A DNA stretch of 64,000 nt from Tubiluchus corallicola (taxonomy: Eukaryota; Priapulida; Priapulimorpha; Priapulimorphida; Tubiluchidae), in assembly GCA_030141605.1 (NCBI GenBank), contig JAQGDQ010000138.1:1-64000 (forward strand), written 5' to 3'. Below are positions 62,965-64,000 of the stretch, in pieces. Under the pieces are notes generated by a model. That model worked only from the letters and a program-made list of their open reading frames with translations, was not told where the DNA came from and made no database searches. The stretch's first letter is position 1; each line of letters begins with the position of its first letter. A program made the position numbers and the translations under genes.

Positions 62965-64000
62965 CAAGTGTTAAATTTCGACTTCACAAATAACTTTCAC
63001 AATCTGCAAACATCTCGGCTCTTAGTTGTGTAATTTCTGGTTTTAATTCATCAACAGAGTGAAGCGATCTGAATGGCTGTTTTACTTCTCATTAATTCAG
63101 TTTTTACAGAATTCATTTCACTGGTTCAAAAAAAACAAATAGAACTGCTTAGTTTTGTCAACATTGTATTTGATACAGGTTTTGCAGCGGTACAGGCTGT
63201 GCCAATTTATTCTTCTCTGCACATGGTTCACACAAAATTTCTCCATTATCTCTGATATGTATGGTTGATTGATATTTCTTTAAGTCTGATTGTGAAATTT
63301 CAAGCTCATTTCAAACGTGCAAATGGCTTGTAAAAATAGGAATGCAATTGCCAGAACAACAATAAAGTGCAGTGCACTTAAAGTTAGAACATAGTCCTCG
63401 ACAGCACGCTTTAATAGCTTCTGGCAAATTATTCCACGTTGGATTCCAATCATCATACGTACGTACCTATCCACAACTATGACGGAATGTCTTGAGTACG
63501 TGCTCTGCTTACACTCACTTTGATCACAGAAAAAGTATTTCGATTCACCGAAATGATCAACCGTCGAAGAATCTACAAAAATTCTACCTTTTTTGGAATG
63601 GGCTCTGCTATGGCTTCCCGATGCATGTGAACTTTCCTAAAGTGCTTCAGCTCTTGTCAGCTTTTTAAATAACATGTGATATACACTCGGCGTGCCTCAA
63701 GTGTTCCTTTGATGTCTGACTCATCATTTTACTCGAATGTATAATTAAAGGAATGCGGTTAGCTTTTTTTAATTCCAACAGATTGTTATCAATGTACTCA
63801 TCACTAGTTTTTAATAGTTGACTTTTCGAAAGTCATCAAACTTTGATTCATGTTGTCTTCATAGCATAAATAGCACAGCTGCCAATTTGTCTGCTGCACC
63901 ATTGCATTACTAGTTTATCACTGCAGCTAGGCATAATTTTATCTGATTTTGGCGTTGTTAAATGTTTAGTTATTCCCTACAATATTTTACTAATCAAACA
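62965..64000. other. No feature recognised
   Basis: AT-rich DNA to the window edge; no gene or repeat recognised. Confidence 0.4.

Overview
The window is a stretch of nuclear DNA from an invertebrate animal. It is AT-rich (roughly one third G+C by eye). It holds one large intron-rich gene with consensus GT/AG splice sites, many degraded animal-type transposons, and long (CA)n, (TTA)n and pentanucleotide tracts. I cannot name the species. The LINE, PIF/Harbinger and TTAA-bounded MITE families fit a marine invertebrate better than a vertebrate, but this is inference.

The main content is a single minus-strand gene that can be rebuilt almost completely: 22 coding exons from about 41.4 kb (start) down to 2.34 kb (stop). 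The exon lengths sum to 3297 nt, and every junction keeps the reading frame. The predicted product is a 1098-residue single-pass receptor tyrosine kinase (RTK). In order it has a signal peptide, a 12-cysteine box like the one at the N-terminus of anosmin-1 and ROS1, three fibronectin type III (FN3) domains, one membrane segment, and a tyrosine kinase with all key residues and a short kinase insert. The C-terminal tail is about 200 residues and carries YIDM and NPGY motifs. The kinase resembles the FGFR/Tie/Cad96Ca group. I do not recognise an RTK with this extracellular architecture, so this gene is the best candidate for something undescribed.

The introns carry inserts. Intron 1 (35.2-41.2 kb) holds two 5'-truncated LINE fragments of different families. 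Intron 4 (29.2-34.0 kb) holds a decayed PIF/Harbinger transposase flanked by inverted clusters of 15-bp iterons, plus a small TIR element. Other introns hold a TTAA-bounded MITE (9.2-9.75 kb), foldback DNA (17.3-18.65 kb), a 16-bp iteron cluster (21.0 kb), hairpins and microsatellites.

Upstream of the gene (41.4-64 kb) I find no convincing host gene. It is a repeat graveyard. It contains a LINE C-terminus at 43 kb, two copies of a TTAA-bounded MITE at 44-46 kb (one interrupted by a retroposon with a 10-bp target duplication), and a LINE 5' fragment with a degenerate 2A-like motif at 49 kb. It also contains a LINE C-terminus at 54 kb, a longer LINE at 57.4-59.5 kb, a second copy of the 9.2-kb MITE at 60.2 kb, a second 16-bp iteron cluster at 61.0 kb and a possible solo LTR at 62.6 kb.
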